A DNA stretch of 64,000 bases from an uncultured Prevotella sp. GTDB lineage: Bacteria > Bacteroidota > Bacteroidia > Bacteroidales > Bacteroidaceae. The position numbers were made by a program, and so were the translations under genes. Shown here in pieces: positions 26,614-36,082 of the stretch. The DNA lies in NCBI GenBank assembly GCA_900540885.1, contig UQHJ01000002.1, positions 46,261 through 110,260 of the forward strand. The letters are read 5' to 3'. The notes beneath the pieces are model-generated. The model was given only the letters and a program-made list of their open reading frames with translations. It made no database searches and was not told the origin of the DNA. Positions within the stretch are counted from its first letter, which is position 1, and each line of letters begins with the position of its first letter.

Positions 26614-27330
26614 ATGAATACAAATAAAAATTCATACACAATAATTTATGCGGCGGTAATGGTCGTTATCGTTGCATTCTTGCTTGCCTTCGTTTCTTCA
26701 GCGTTAAAGCCCACTCAAGATCAGAATGTTGCACTTGATAAGAAAAAGCAAATCTTGGCAGCACTCAATATTCGTGGCTTGGAAAGTGCGAGTGACATTG
26801 AAGCAAAGTACAATGAGTATGTTGTGGCCGATATGATTGTAAAGGCAGATGGCTCAGTCGTAGCTGAAGGTAAGAATAAGGAAGCAGATGGCTTTAAAGT
26901 TGAAAATAAGTCAATTTCTGCAAACTGTCTTCCCGTTTATGTTTGCAAGGTTGATAACGAAACGAAGTATCTTGTTCCGATGACGGGACGCGGTCTTTGG
27001 GGTGGCCTTTGGGGCTATATGGCTATTAACGCTGATTTGCAAACAGTTTATGGCGCATACTTCTCACATGAGAGCGAAACGGCAGGCCTTGGTGCTTTAA
27101 TTGCTGAAGAGAAATTCCAGGATCAATTTAAGGGTAAGCACCTTTTCGCAACTGATGATACACAAAATGTGGCTCTTACAGTTGTAAAGAATGGTAAGGT
27201 TGAACCTGGAAAGGAAAATACGCAAGTTGATGGCATTACAGGTGCTACGCTCACGTCAAATGGTGTAGCCAATATGGTGCATGACGGCTTACAACAATAT
27301 TTAGGCTACTTTCAAACGCTTAATAAATAA
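26614..27330 (+). CDS. nqrC: Na+-translocating NADH:quinone reductase subunit C
   Basis: A 238-residue subunit, with an N-terminal membrane anchor (TIIYAAVMVVIVAFLLAFV) and a periplasmic FMN-binding domain. Covalent FMN should attach to the last Thr of the TGATLT motif (about residue 214). GRGLWGGLWGYMAI and HESETAGLGALI are family signatures. The start at 26614 (MNTNKNS) is preferred over 26602, as homologues begin similarly. The gap to nqrB is larger than elsewhere in the operon. Confidence 0.95.
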   Translation: MNTNKNSYTIIYAAVMVVIVAFLLAFVSSALKPTQDQNVALDKKKQILAALNIRGLESASDIEAKYNEYVVADMIVKADGSVVAEGKNKEADGFKVENKSISANCLPVYVCKVDNETKYLVPMTGRGLWGGLWGYMAINADLQTVYGAYFSHESETAGLGALIAEEKFQDQFKGKHLFATDDTQNVALTVVKNGKVEPGKENTQVDGITGATLTSNGVANMVHDGLQQYLGYFQTLNK

Positions 27331-27418
27331 TTTTGGAAAAAGGATAATCATTATTGCCAAACATTAAAGCGGTAATTATGGTTGCTCCTATAATAATCAT
27401 TCAAACATTCTTTATAAA

Positions 27419-28060
27419 ATGAGTTTGTTTTCAAAAGAAAATAGAGAAGCACTTACGGGACCTTTAAACTTGAACAATCCAGTTGCAGTTCAAGTATTAG
27501 GTATCTGTTCAGCTTTAGCCGTCACCTCGCAGCTTGAACCTGCTATTGTGATGGGACTTTCGGTTACGGTTATTACGGCCTTTTCGAATGTTATAATATC
27601 ATTGCTTCGCAAGACAATCCCAAGCCGCATTCGTATTATTGTGCAGTTGGTTGTAGTTGCGACTTTGGTAACCTTAGTTTCGCAGGTGTTAAAAGCATTT
27701 GCTTATGATGTTAGCGTACAATTATCCGTTTATGTAGGTTTGATTATTACAAACTGTATCTTGATGGGGCGTCTTGAGGCTTTTGCGATGATGAATGGTC
27801 CTTGGGAATCGTTCCTTGATGGTATAGGTAATGGTTTGGGTTATGCATGGGTGCTTGTAGCAGTAGGCTTTGTTCGCGAGCTTTTTGGTAGTGGAACATT
27901 GCTTGGCTTACGTGTTATTCCCGAAAGCATCTATGCTTCAAACGGAGGTTTTTACGTAAACAATGGTATGATGACAATGCCTGCAATGGCGCTTATTTTG
28001 TTAGGTTGCCTTATTTGGGCACATCGTGCTTATAACGAGCGTGAAACAAAAAAGAAGTAA
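27419..28060 (+). CDS. nqrD: Na+-translocating NADH:quinone reductase subunit D
   Basis: A 213-residue integral membrane subunit with six predicted helices. LGICSALAVTSQLEPAIVMG and SVYVGLIITNCILMGRLEAFA are typical of NqrD. The conserved Cys in LGICS and in TNCI match the positions that ligate the intramembrane Fe centre shared with NqrE. The 88-bp gap after nqrC has no recognisable element. Confidence 0.95.
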   Translation: MSLFSKENREALTGPLNLNNPVAVQVLGICSALAVTSQLEPAIVMGLSVTVITAFSNVIISLLRKTIPSRIRIIVQLVVVATLVTLVSQVLKAFAYDVSVQLSVYVGLIITNCILMGRLEAFAMMNGPWESFLDGIGNGLGYAWVLVAVGFVRELFGSGTLLGLRVIPESIYASNGGFYVNNGMMTMPAMALILLGCLIWAHRAYNERETKKK

Positions 28061-28111
28061 TAAAAACAATTAAGGGTGTATTGCTTATGCCCTTAGCTAT
28101 AAAGAAAAACA

Positions 28112-28738
28112 ATGGAACATTTGTTAAGCCTGTTCGTCCGCTCAATATTTGTGGACAATATGATATTTGCTTTCTTCTTGGGAATGTGCTCATACTTAGC
28201 CGTTTCGAAGAATGTAAAGACAGCGCTCGGACTTGGTGTGGCCGTTATCTTTGTGTTGATAATTACCGTACCTGTTGACTATTTGTTACAAACAAAGGTG
28301 TTAGGTCCTGATTGTATTATGCCAGGTGTAGACTTGTCATTCCTCTCATTCATACTGTTTATTGCGGTTATTGCAGGTATTGTGCAGTTGGTTGAGATGG
28401 TAGTAGAACGTTTCTCACCTTCGCTTTATGCAGCGTTGGGTATTTTCTTACCACTTATCGCTGTAAACTGTGCCATTATGGGGGCCAGCTTGTTTATGCA
28501 ACAACGTATAGGTATGGAGCCAGGTAGTACACAATATATCGGTAATGTGGCTGATGCTTTTGTTTACGCATTAGGCTCAGGTATTGGTTGGTTGTTAGCT
28601 ATTGTAGCTTTAGCAGCAATTCGTGAAAAGATGGCTTATACCGATGTACCCAAGCCTCTTCAAGGATTGGGCATCACATTTATCACTGTAGGTCTCATGG
28701 CAATGGCCTTTATGTGCTTCTCAGGTTTGAATATTTAA
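28112..28738 (+). CDS. nqrE: Na+-translocating NADH:quinone reductase subunit E
   Basis: A 208-residue membrane subunit with six helices. The N-terminus ([32 protein letters not shown]) and [13 protein letters not shown] are hallmark stretches. Cys in GMCSY and VNCAI correspond to the metal-ligand cysteines that pair with those of NqrD in inverted topology. Confidence 0.95.
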   Translation: MEHLLSLFVRSIFVDNMIFAFFLGMCSYLAVSKNVKTALGLGVAVIFVLIITVPVDYLLQTKVLGPDCIMPGVDLSFLSFILFIAVIAGIVQLVEMVVERFSPSLYAALGIFLPLIAVNCAIMGASLFMQQRIGMEPGSTQYIGNVADAFVYALGSGIGWLLAIVALAAIREKMAYTDVPKPLQGLGITFITVGLMAMAFMCFSGLNI

Positions 28739-28753
28739 TCACATCAAGAAACA

Positions 28754-30022
28754 ATGGATTTGAATTTAATTTTATCAAGTATCGGAGTATTCTTGGTGAT
28801 TATACTCCTGTTGGTAATCATATTGCTTGTAGCAAAGAAATATCTTTCGCCAAGTGGTAAAGTTACGATAACGATTAACGGTAAAGATGAAGTAGAAGTA
28901 GAGCAGGGTGCAAGTTTGTTAACGACCCTCTCTGATAATGGTATATACTTACCCTCTGCATGTGGTGGAAAGGGCTCTTGCGGTCAGTGCAAGTGTCAAG
29001 TACCTAAAGGCGGAGGCGAAATTCTTGATTCAGAAAAAGGTCATTTCACTCGTAAGCAAATTAAGGAACACTATCGTTTAGGTTGTCAGTGCAAAGTTAA
29101 GGGAGACCTTTCAGTACAAGTGCCTGATAGCGTATTAGGTGTTAAGGAGTACGAGTGTACGGTTATTTCAAACAAGAACGTTGCAACCTTTATCAAAGAG
29201 TTTAAAGTGCAGTTGCCCGCAGGTGCACACATGGACTTCTTGCCAGGTTCGTATGCTCAAATTAAAATCCCTGCATTTAGTATGGACTATGATAAGGATA
29301 TTGATAAGAGCCTTATCGGTGAGGAGTATTTACCTGCATGGCAGAAGTTTGGTCTTTTCCCCTTGAAGTGTGTGAACACGCAACCTACCGTGCGTGCTTA
29401 CTCTATGGCCAACTATCCAGCAGAGGGTGATGTGTTTATGTTGACCGTTCGTATAGCCACTCCTCCTTTTAAGGCCGATCGTAGTGGCTTTATGGACGTT
29501 AATCCTGGTATTGCCTCTTCATACATCTTTACGCTCAAACCAGGTGACAAGGTTATCATGAGTGGTCCTTATGGCGATTTCCACCCACACTTTGATTCGA
29601 AGAAGGAAATGATTTGGGTAGGCGGTGGTGCAGGTATGGCTCCGTTGCGTGCACAAATTATGCACATGACGCGAACCTTGCACACAACTGATCGTGAAAT
29701 GCATTATTTCTATGGTGCGCGTGCGCTGAACGAAGTATTCTATTTGCAAGACTTCTTGCAATTAGAGAAGGACTTTCCTAACTTCCATTTCCACCTTGCG
29801 CTCGACCGTCCCGACCCTGCCGCAGATGCAGCGGGCGTAAAGTATACAGCAGGCTTTGTTCATCAAGTAATGTATAATACTTATTTGAAGGATCACGATG
29901 CTCCCGAGGATATCGAATACTACATGTGTGGTCCTGGTCCTATGTCAAAGGCCGTTGTCGGAATGTTAGACGGCTTAGGTGTAGAGCCCGAAAGTATCAT
30001 GTATGACAATTTTGGTGGTTAA
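28754..30022 (+). CDS. nqrF: Na+-translocating NADH:quinone reductase subunit F
   Basis: A 422-residue electron-input subunit. It has an N-terminal membrane helix (residues 4-28), then a 2Fe-2S ferredoxin domain with CGGKGSCGQCKC and the distal LGCQCKV. The FAD-binding RAYSMANYP follows, then the NADH site WVGGGAGMAPLRAQ and C-terminal MYDNFGG. It accepts hydride from NADH and passes electrons to the other subunits. Last gene of the operon; the terminator is at 30054-30086. Confidence 0.97.
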   Translation: MDLNLILSSIGVFLVIILLLVIILLVAKKYLSPSGKVTITINGKDEVEVEQGASLLTTLSDNGIYLPSACGGKGSCGQCKCQVPKGGGEILDSEKGHFTRKQIKEHYRLGCQCKVKGDLSVQVPDSVLGVKEYECTVISNKNVATFIKEFKVQLPAGAHMDFLPGSYAQIKIPAFSMDYDKDIDKSLIGEEYLPAWQKFGLFPLKCVNTQPTVRAYSMANYPAEGDVFMLTVRIATPPFKADRSGFMDVNPGIASSYIFTLKPGDKVIMSGPYGDFHPHFDSKKEMIWVGGGAGMAPLRAQIMHMTRTLHTTDREMHYFYGARALNEVFYLQDFLQLEKDFPNFHFHLALDRPDPAADAAGVKYTAGFVHQVMYNTYLKDHDAPEDIEYYMCGPGPMSKAVVGMLDGLGVEPESIMYDNFGG

Positions 30023-30053
30023 AAACAAACCACAAAAACATATAGTAAACATT

Positions 30054-30086
30054 AATAAAGCCACTGATAAACAGTGGCTTTATTTC
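30054..30086 (+). terminator. Terminator of the nqr operon
   Basis: Stem AAAGCCACTG (30057-30066) with CAGTGGCTTT (30072-30081), 5-base loop, A-rich upstream and T-rich downstream. Confidence 0.75.
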
Positions 30087-30118
30087 GTATCTGTAGTACA
30101 TAACATCTAATTAAAATT

Positions 30119-30505
30119 ATGAAAGAGTTAACAGAAGGATATGAGGTAAGAAAGTTTAATGGGCAAACGAAACGTTTTTGTCAAACGCTTGATTTACGTG
30201 ATGACCCTCAACTCATAGCTGCGTATAAGCAACTGCATTCGCAAGCGGGTATTTGGCCAGAGATACTTGAAGGGATTAAAAAAGCTGGAGTGCTTGAAAT
30301 GGAAATATACCTTTTAGGTACTCGTCTGTTTATGATAGTAGAATTGCCTATTGAAGCAGAGTGGAACGATGTGATGAAACGTATGTCTACTTATCCTCGC
30401 CAAGCAGAATGGGAAGAGTTAACATCCCATTATCAAAAGGCCGATGCGCATGCGGCATCCGCTGAAAAGTGGAAACTAATGGAACGTATATTCCATTTGT
30501 ATTGA
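30119..30505 (+). CDS. rhaM: L-rhamnose mutarotase family protein
   Basis: A 128-residue protein of the RhaM/L-rhamnose mutarotase family. It has the early KRFCQTLDLRDDPQLIAAYKQLHSQAGIWPEI segment, MEIYLLGTRLFMIVE, and a tail with MSTYPRQAEWEEL and WKLMERIFHLY. Family members interconvert anomers of L-rhamnose or L-fucose. No rhamnose or fucose catabolic genes are adjacent, so the true sugar is uncertain. It lies alone between the nqr terminator and the leucine-rich-repeat gene. Confidence 0.85.
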   Translation: MKELTEGYEVRKFNGQTKRFCQTLDLRDDPQLIAAYKQLHSQAGIWPEILEGIKKAGVLEMEIYLLGTRLFMIVELPIEAEWNDVMKRMSTYPRQAEWEELTSHYQKADAHAASAEKWKLMERIFHLY

Positions 30506-30755
30506 CAACGCAAGTGTAAGTCCTCAATTTCTTCTCATAAATCGTTCGTAACTTAAAATAAATTGCGTTGCGATACTAAAAAAACAAAAAGAAGAAAGAA
30601 AAATGCAATAAGTGTTGCTGTTTAGTGTATTTTTCTGCAACTTTGCGTTGCATAATGTGTCTGTTTATGATAAAATCCTTTTATATAACCAATAGATTAG
30701 GACGAAAAACGGACGCATAACTCATATCGACATCTAATTTACATTTACACTTTCT

Positions 30756-32261
30756 ATGAAAAAAAACAAACTCTTTGTTTCGTTGTTGGCAGCAGGTATG
30801 CTTGCCATTTCGCCTGCTATGGCAGACGATGTGGTGAAGATTACCACCAACAAACAGGCAGGCGAGACTGTAACGCTGCAGGTAAATCAGCTTGGTAGCG
30901 GTTCGACTGTAGACTGGGGTAATGGTCCTGTTGAAATTACGGCAACAGACGAAGACCAACTTACGCTTACTGGTGAGCTTGCAGGTTCAACGATTACCAT
31001 TAGCTCTACTTCAAAGTTACGTACGCTTATTTGTGACGGCATTGGTGCAACTGCTATTGATCTCACGGGCGCACCTAACTTAATGTCGCTTTACTGTCAG
31101 AATAATGCGATTGCTTCGCTTGACTTGTCAGCATGTGGTGCGTTAACTGACTTGAATTGCGAAAATAATGTTTTGAGTAAGTTGACTATCTCAGCTTCAA
31201 AGAATGCTAACTTGCAAAATCTTAACATTGCTGGTAATAAACTTACTTCATCATTCTCATTCTCAGGTTCAGACTTGCAGCATATCAATGTTAGCAAAAA
31301 TGCGATAACAGGATTGTCACTCTCTTCTAACTCAAAGTTGGACGTTGTGAAGTGTTCTGAGAACGCTTTGACTTCCCTTTCTGTAAATGCACCTTCACTT
31401 ACAGCCATTATGTGTGGCGATAACAAACTTACCTCACTCTCTATTGGTGGTGAAGTGTCTGGCTTGCGTCAGGTTTTTGCAGAAAATAATAAGATTGGTA
31501 GCCTGAACGTATCGAAGGCCTTGGGCCTGAAGTACATCGCTGTTGAGAATAATGAACTTACTTCGGTAACGTTGCCTGAGAATAGTACGCTTTATGCAAT
31601 GACTTGCCAAGACAATAAATTGACTTACAAGTCGTTGCCTGACTATGCTATGACAAATATCAAGTATTTGCCTCAGGATGCTTCAGCTCAAACAATTGAT
31701 ATTAAAGGAAAGTTGAACAATAAGCGTATTGATGGTACACGCTATTACTATCTGATTAAGGGTACGAAATCAGAGCTGCGTGCAACTGCTTTGCCTTATG
31801 TGCTTGACATGAGAGATTATACCGATGGTGTTTCGGTAAACTTTGTGAATCAAAGTGGTGATAATGTTGCTGATGACGACATTATTACTATCAACAATTC
31901 AAAGTATGCAGGTTACTTCGTGTTTGCGAATGCTCAAAAAGAAATTATAAATGGTGAAATCGTCCCGACTTACTATCCTGAGTTAAAGATTAGAACCTCA
32001 CCATCATTCTATGTAGTAGACTCTGAAGAGGATCTCGTAAATCGAGTAACAGCTGGCATCAACGACATAATCGTTGGTAAAAATGCTTTGGTCGTAAATG
32101 GTGCACAGGGTGTATTAACGCTCGCTTCTGAGGATTCAACTCCTGTCAAGGTGTATACCAGCGCAGGTCAATTGGTATGGCAAGGCAATGTACAGGGAAC
32201 AACTACTATTAGCCTTTCTACGGGTGTTTATATCGTAAATGGTAAAAAGGTCGTTCTCTAA
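30756..32261 (+). CDS. Secreted leucine-rich-repeat protein with type-IX-like C-terminal tail
   Basis: A 501-residue protein. The signal peptide is MKKNKLFVSLLAAGMLAISPAMA. Roughly residues 80-300 are leucine-rich repeats of the type LxxLxCxxNxLxxLxxS (for example LMSLYCQNNAIASLDLS and LTDLNCENNVLSKL). A beta-rich region follows. The last 70 residues (VYTSAGQLVWQGNVQG then STGVYIVNGKKVVL) have the form of the C-terminal sorting domains recognised by the Bacteroidetes type IX system. It probably acts as a surface binding protein. It sits 39 bp before the M60 peptidase gene, suggesting joint expression. Confidence 0.8.
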   Translation: MKKNKLFVSLLAAGMLAISPAMADDVVKITTNKQAGETVTLQVNQLGSGSTVDWGNGPVEITATDEDQLTLTGELAGSTITISSTSKLRTLICDGIGATAIDLTGAPNLMSLYCQNNAIASLDLSACGALTDLNCENNVLSKLTISASKNANLQNLNIAGNKLTSSFSFSGSDLQHINVSKNAITGLSLSSNSKLDVVKCSENALTSLSVNAPSLTAIMCGDNKLTSLSIGGEVSGLRQVFAENNKIGSLNVSKALGLKYIAVENNELTSVTLPENSTLYAMTCQDNKLTYKSLPDYAMTNIKYLPQDASAQTIDIKGKLNNKRIDGTRYYYLIKGTKSELRATALPYVLDMRDYTDGVSVNFVNQSGDNVADDDIITINNSKYAGYFVFANAQKEIINGEIVPTYYPELKIRTSPSFYVVDSEEDLVNRVTAGINDIIVGKNALVVNGAQGVLTLASEDSTPVKVYTSAGQLVWQGNVQGTTTISLSTGVYIVNGKKVVL

Positions 32262-32300
32262 ACAAACTACTTAATTACAAGATTTTAAAAAGAATAATCA

Positions 32301-35018
32301 ATGAATTACATAAAGCAAATGCTCGCTTGTGTAGCATTAGCAGCTGGTACTGCTTACCAACCGCTTATGGCACAGGTGAAATTGTCAAGCGAAGCTTTTC
32401 CCGTTATTGTAGCTCCACATTCTCAGTCGGTAAGCTACTCTGAACGTACGCTTTGCTATGACATTACTTCAAATGTAGATTATACGGTTACTTCAGATGC
32501 TGACTGGGTAAGCGTTCGTAAGGCCGATAATGGAGTTGTTTACGTTCACGTACAATACAACAAGTTGGGTGAAGAACGTATAGCACATGTCGTTTTTGCT
32601 AATGAAGATAGTAAGTTGAATGAAACGCTTACGATTACGCAAAGTCGTAACGAGTCATTCAAGGAGTTACCTAAGGATATCCAAGTTAGTGTTGCTTCAG
32701 CAACGGCTAATACCACTAATTCTGGCTATGGCATTGAGAAGACGTACGATAATAATGAGTCTACCTTTTGGCATAGTCAGTGGCAGCCTTCAAATTTTGT
32801 AGTTTCTGAAACCAATCCTGCAATCCTTACTTATAACTTCAAAAACGTTGACCACATTGACTACATTGAGTATGTAACTCGTCAAGACGGCAATTCAAAT
32901 GGTAACTTTGGTAAGGTAGAGGTTTATGCAAAGTGTGGTAGCGAAACAACTTACACTTTAATTACTACCGTTGACTTAGGCAATTCTGGTGGTCCTATCG
33001 CTTTGGGCACTACGGGATTAGACGATGTTAAGTCAATTCAACTAAAGGTGTTGAGTGCTGCAAACAACAATGCTTCGTGTGCAGAGATGCGCTTCATGAA
33101 GTATAACAGCGAAGCAGTCGACTATAATGCATTGTTTACGGACAGCTCAATGTCAGCATTGAAAGAAGGCGTAACCAAAGAGCAGATTCAAACCATTAAG
33201 TACGACTTTATTCGCGACCTCGCGCTTGGCCTCTTAGACAAGTCATACGACAAGAACTATCGCGTAGGCGAATATACTGCTAAACTTTCTTACGTTACCC
33301 AAAGTAATATCTGGAATGCTCCTGGTAAGTACTACGACCAACGTCAGGGCGTTACGGGTATCAACATCACAAAGGGACAGCATGCCATTGCCGTATCAGG
33401 ATTGCCTGAGGGCAAGAGCGTTCCTATGATTGTTACTGCTTGGTACGTAGGTAAGGATGGCTCAAACTTCGATGGTGGTAATCCTCAGAGCTTCAGCTAC
33501 TCTTTGCACAATGGATTAAACTTTGTCAACTACAACTTCGACTATGATGGTTTAGCATACATTTGCTACTATGCCGACGCTAATCCTGAGTTGCAGCCCA
33601 AGTTGACTGTTCACTTCATTAATGGTGATGTAAATGGCTACCTCTCTCAAGATAAGACGAATGACGAGATGCACGAACTCACTGCTAATGCGAAGAACGT
33701 ATGTATGGACGTGCTTGGAAAAAAGGTTCACTCTGTATGGACATCAGAAGGTTTGCATAAGTATTGCAAGGCCACAGATGGTACTTCTATTGGCTATCGT
33801 CAGTACATGAACGTGCTTGACTCACTCATTCAGTGGGAGCATGATTTGTTAGGTTTCAAGAAGTATAATAGCGAACCTGACAATCGTACCATGGCTTACA
33901 CCAACTATACTTACTACATGTTCCAAGGTGGTTTCGGTGTATCATTCCACCATAACCAAGAGAGTCGTGTATTGAATTGCAAGACAATTGTTTACAATGA
34001 CAACGATGCCATTTGGGGTCTTTCACACGAGTGGGGTCACCAACACCAGATGCACCCCTACTTCTGTTGGGCAGGTATGAGTGAAGTTACTAACAACATG
34101 AACTCATATTACAACATTATGAAGATGGGCTATCACGAAAGTGATAAGATCAACGCTTGGCCGACAGCTCGTAAGCACTTCATTCAAGACAATATTAATG
34201 ATATTGAGGTAAGCGGTCCTGTAACCAAGAAAGATAATGGTTCGTATGATGTAGGTGAAGGTAATATGGTGGTAGGTCGTCGTTATAGCCGTACTCGTCG
34301 TTTGGCCTTCTTGAATAAGCACCTTATGAACAATGCTGCCTTGCGTCAGATTTGTGAAAGCATGTCAGACTCAACTGTAACCACTTATGCTAAGAACCCT
34401 GCTCATGCATTACACATCAGTGAAGTAGGTGTAGGTGAAACGCTTTGCCCCTTCGTCATGTTGTATAACTACTTCACAACTCATGGCAAACCCGACTTCG
34501 CTCCCGATTGGTATGAAGCACTCCGTCAGACTGATGATGTAAACGGTGGTTCATCTATCGAAAAGGCTAAGGGCTTTGATAAGTATGAGTTGGTTGCTGC
34601 TGTTCAGAACAATAATAAGAATGGCCTCTATAGCAAGTTGGTTGAACTCTATCCTAACTCTTGCTGGGTGAAGAGTGGTTATGTAAACGAACGTAGTACA
34701 CAGTGGGAGAACTCTATGCCCTATGTGTTGAACTACATTCGTAAGACTTCTCGTCTTTCAGGTTACAACCTCTTGCCCTACTTTGACCATTGGGGATTCC
34801 TTCGTCAGGTTGCACTCTACATTGGCGACTATGGTAACAAGTGGCAATGCTTCAATAAGGAAATGTACGATGAGTTCAAGGCCGATATGGATGCTCTTGT
34901 AGCAGACGGCACTTTGAAGGCTATGCCTGATGGTATGGTTGAAGAAATCTCAAATTCTGTCGACCTTTTCGACTCTGGCTACAAAGACTTTGGTACTACT
35001 CCTACTTTCCCTAACTAA
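32301..35018 (+). CDS. Secreted M60-family metallopeptidase (mucinase type) with BACON and F5/8-C domains
   Basis: A 905-residue exported enzyme. A signal peptide (to LMAQ, about residue 25) is followed by a BACON domain (about 30-115, with ITSNVDYTVTSDADWVSVR) and an F5/8 type-C-like carbohydrate-binding domain (about 125-275, with STFWHSQW). The M60 catalytic region then carries the zinc motif HEWGH at residues 576-580. The family cleaves O-glycosylated mucin-type proteins. No TIX sorting domain is evident at the C-terminus. Paired with the leucine-rich-repeat protein and followed by a terminator at 35041-35076. Substrate is inferred from family. Confidence 0.9.
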   Translation: MNYIKQMLACVALAAGTAYQPLMAQVKLSSEAFPVIVAPHSQSVSYSERTLCYDITSNVDYTVTSDADWVSVRKADNGVVYVHVQYNKLGEERIAHVVFANEDSKLNETLTITQSRNESFKELPKDIQVSVASATANTTNSGYGIEKTYDNNESTFWHSQWQPSNFVVSETNPAILTYNFKNVDHIDYIEYVTRQDGNSNGNFGKVEVYAKCGSETTYTLITTVDLGNSGGPIALGTTGLDDVKSIQLKVLSAANNNASCAEMRFMKYNSEAVDYNALFTDSSMSALKEGVTKEQIQTIKYDFIRDLALGLLDKSYDKNYRVGEYTAKLSYVTQSNIWNAPGKYYDQRQGVTGINITKGQHAIAVSGLPEGKSVPMIVTAWYVGKDGSNFDGGNPQSFSYSLHNGLNFVNYNFDYDGLAYICYYADANPELQPKLTVHFINGDVNGYLSQDKTNDEMHELTANAKNVCMDVLGKKVHSVWTSEGLHKYCKATDGTSIGYRQYMNVLDSLIQWEHDLLGFKKYNSEPDNRTMAYTNYTYYMFQGGFGVSFHHNQESRVLNCKTIVYNDNDAIWGLSHEWGHQHQMHPYFCWAGMSEVTNNMNSYYNIMKMGYHESDKINAWPTARKHFIQDNINDIEVSGPVTKKDNGSYDVGEGNMVVGRRYSRTRRLAFLNKHLMNNAALRQICESMSDSTVTTYAKNPAHALHISEVGVGETLCPFVMLYNYFTTHGKPDFAPDWYEALRQTDDVNGGSSIEKAKGFDKYELVAAVQNNNKNGLYSKLVELYPNSCWVKSGYVNERSTQWENSMPYVLNYIRKTSRLSGYNLLPYFDHWGFLRQVALYIGDYGNKWQCFNKEMYDEFKADMDALVADGTLKAMPDGMVEEISNSVDLFDSGYKDFGTTPTFPN

Positions 35019-35040
35019 TTAGTGAGGTAAACTTTAAAAT

Positions 35041-35076
35041 AGCAGCCGTATAATCAGTGATGATTGTGCGGCTGCT
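35041..35076 (+). terminator. Terminator after the M60 peptidase gene
   Basis: AGCAGCCG (from 35041) pairs with CGGCTGCT, with an inner ATAATCA-GTGA-TGATT stem, then TTTGT. Good intrinsic terminator. Confidence 0.7.
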
Positions 35077-35112
35077 TTGTAATCATTCCCTCCAAGTCGT
35101 ATTGAAAAATAA

Positions 35113-35155
35113 TAAAATGAGGAAAAGCTCTAAAATAGAGCTTTTCCTCATTTTA
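35113..35155. repeat. Palindromic hairpin repeat, copy 1
   Basis: Perfect 20-bp stem TAAAATGAGGAAAAGCTCTA and its complement with a 3-base loop, preceded by CGTATTGAAAAATAA at 35098. The same hairpin and leader word recur at 46235-46316. It could act as a bidirectional terminator, but a terminator already lies at 35041-35076. Confidence 0.75.
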
Positions 35156-35313
35156 TTTCTTTGGTAAGTATTCCTCCAATCCATATTGTTAGCCCAACTT
35201 TCACGCCCCTAAAAAACTTTCAATTTTTTATCGCGCAAATTTGTCACCCCTTATGGTGCCCAGGATTATAATGTTCATTGATATCTTTATTGAAGTTTAT
35301 CTCACATATATCC

Positions 35314-35684
35314 ATACGTTTTCAGAACCTTTGATTTATCTTTCATGTTTCATTTTTTTGTTGTAAGTAATTGAATATCAATCATTTCAAAAAGTGAAAC
35401 ATACGACTTTTATGTTTCATCTTTAGTTTCATGTTTCATTTTTCAAAACACTGAGGGAATGCTTTCACGCTCCCACTGTGTTTTTGAATCGCTCCCATAG
35501 TGTTTTTGGATCGCTCCCACAGTGTTTTTATTTTTCTCCCTCAGTGTTTTTATAATGAAACATTGAAACTAAAAGTGAAACATAAAAGTCGTATGTTTCA
35601 GTCGTTGAACGTGTTGATTATCAACGAATTGAAACATAAAATGAAACATGAAAGCAAAAAACGCCATTGGTAAAATATACGTAA
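35314..35684. repeat. 22-bp-repeat element, copy 2
   Basis: 371 bp, same orientation as and closely similar to 12468-12840. The left end ATACGTTTTCAGAACCTTTG is identical and the right end TAAAATATACGTAA is shared. TTTCAT-rich arms and the ATGAAACATACGACTTTTATG palindrome are present, as is TTGATTATCAA on the right. The core has four 22-bp units at 35470, 35492, 35514 and 35536. A minus-strand TACCTTTG box at the right end of copy 1 is altered here. Confidence 0.88.
35470..35557. repeat. Four tandem 22-bp units (core of element copy 2)
   Basis: Units at 35470, 35492, 35514 and 35536, each starting CTCCC(A/T) and continuing with NNGTGTTTTT. The same unit type and copy number occur at 12625-12712, with point differences. 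Confidence 0.9.
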
Positions 35685-35730
35685 GCCAATACCTATTTAG
35701 GACGTTCTAAAACATTTCATAGGGGCTTTC

Positions 35731-35866
35731 AAACAGCAATTTATCTGCCTAATTGGGGGGCGGGTTTTTAACCCGCGGCAGCAGAAGAATGCTTTGAATA
35801 TCTACAACATGCTGCTGCCGCGGGTTACAAACCCGCCCCCCCAATTAGGCAGATAAATTGCAGTTT
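35731..35866. repeat. GC-rich inverted-repeat element, copy 2 (inverted)
   Basis: 136 bp, beginning AAACAGCAATTTATCTGCC and ending AGATAAATTGCAGTTT, with the same nested GGGGCGGGTTT and AACCCGCGGCAGCAG arms as copy 1. The loop (GAATGCTTTGAATATCTACAA) is the reverse complement of the copy 1 loop, so this copy is flipped. It also lies on the other side of its 22-bp-repeat element, so the two elements move or arise independently. Confidence 0.8.
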
Positions 35867-36082
35867 AAAAGTTGCGAATCTCTGACGGGATTTTTGTAAT
35901 TTTGCTCAAGGCTTTGAGTTTTGAGTATTGTTTTTTATCACATCTAAGTTACTCATTTTCCTTGATATACGGAATAATACAAGAGAGACAAAGTTTGATA
36001 CAATAAGGGTTAAAAATTAAGCATATCAAGAAAAACTTTTGCCTAAAAACGCAATTTTATCACATCTTCTTCGCTTTTTTTC

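Larger units (their letters stand above)
35019..36082. other. 1.06-kb intergenic block with repeats
   Basis: Contains the M60 terminator, the palindromic hairpin, the 22-bp-repeat element and the inverted GC-rich element. About 215 bp of A/T-rich sequence follows, in which I see nothing coding, before the truncated brxL remnant. Confidence 0.8.
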
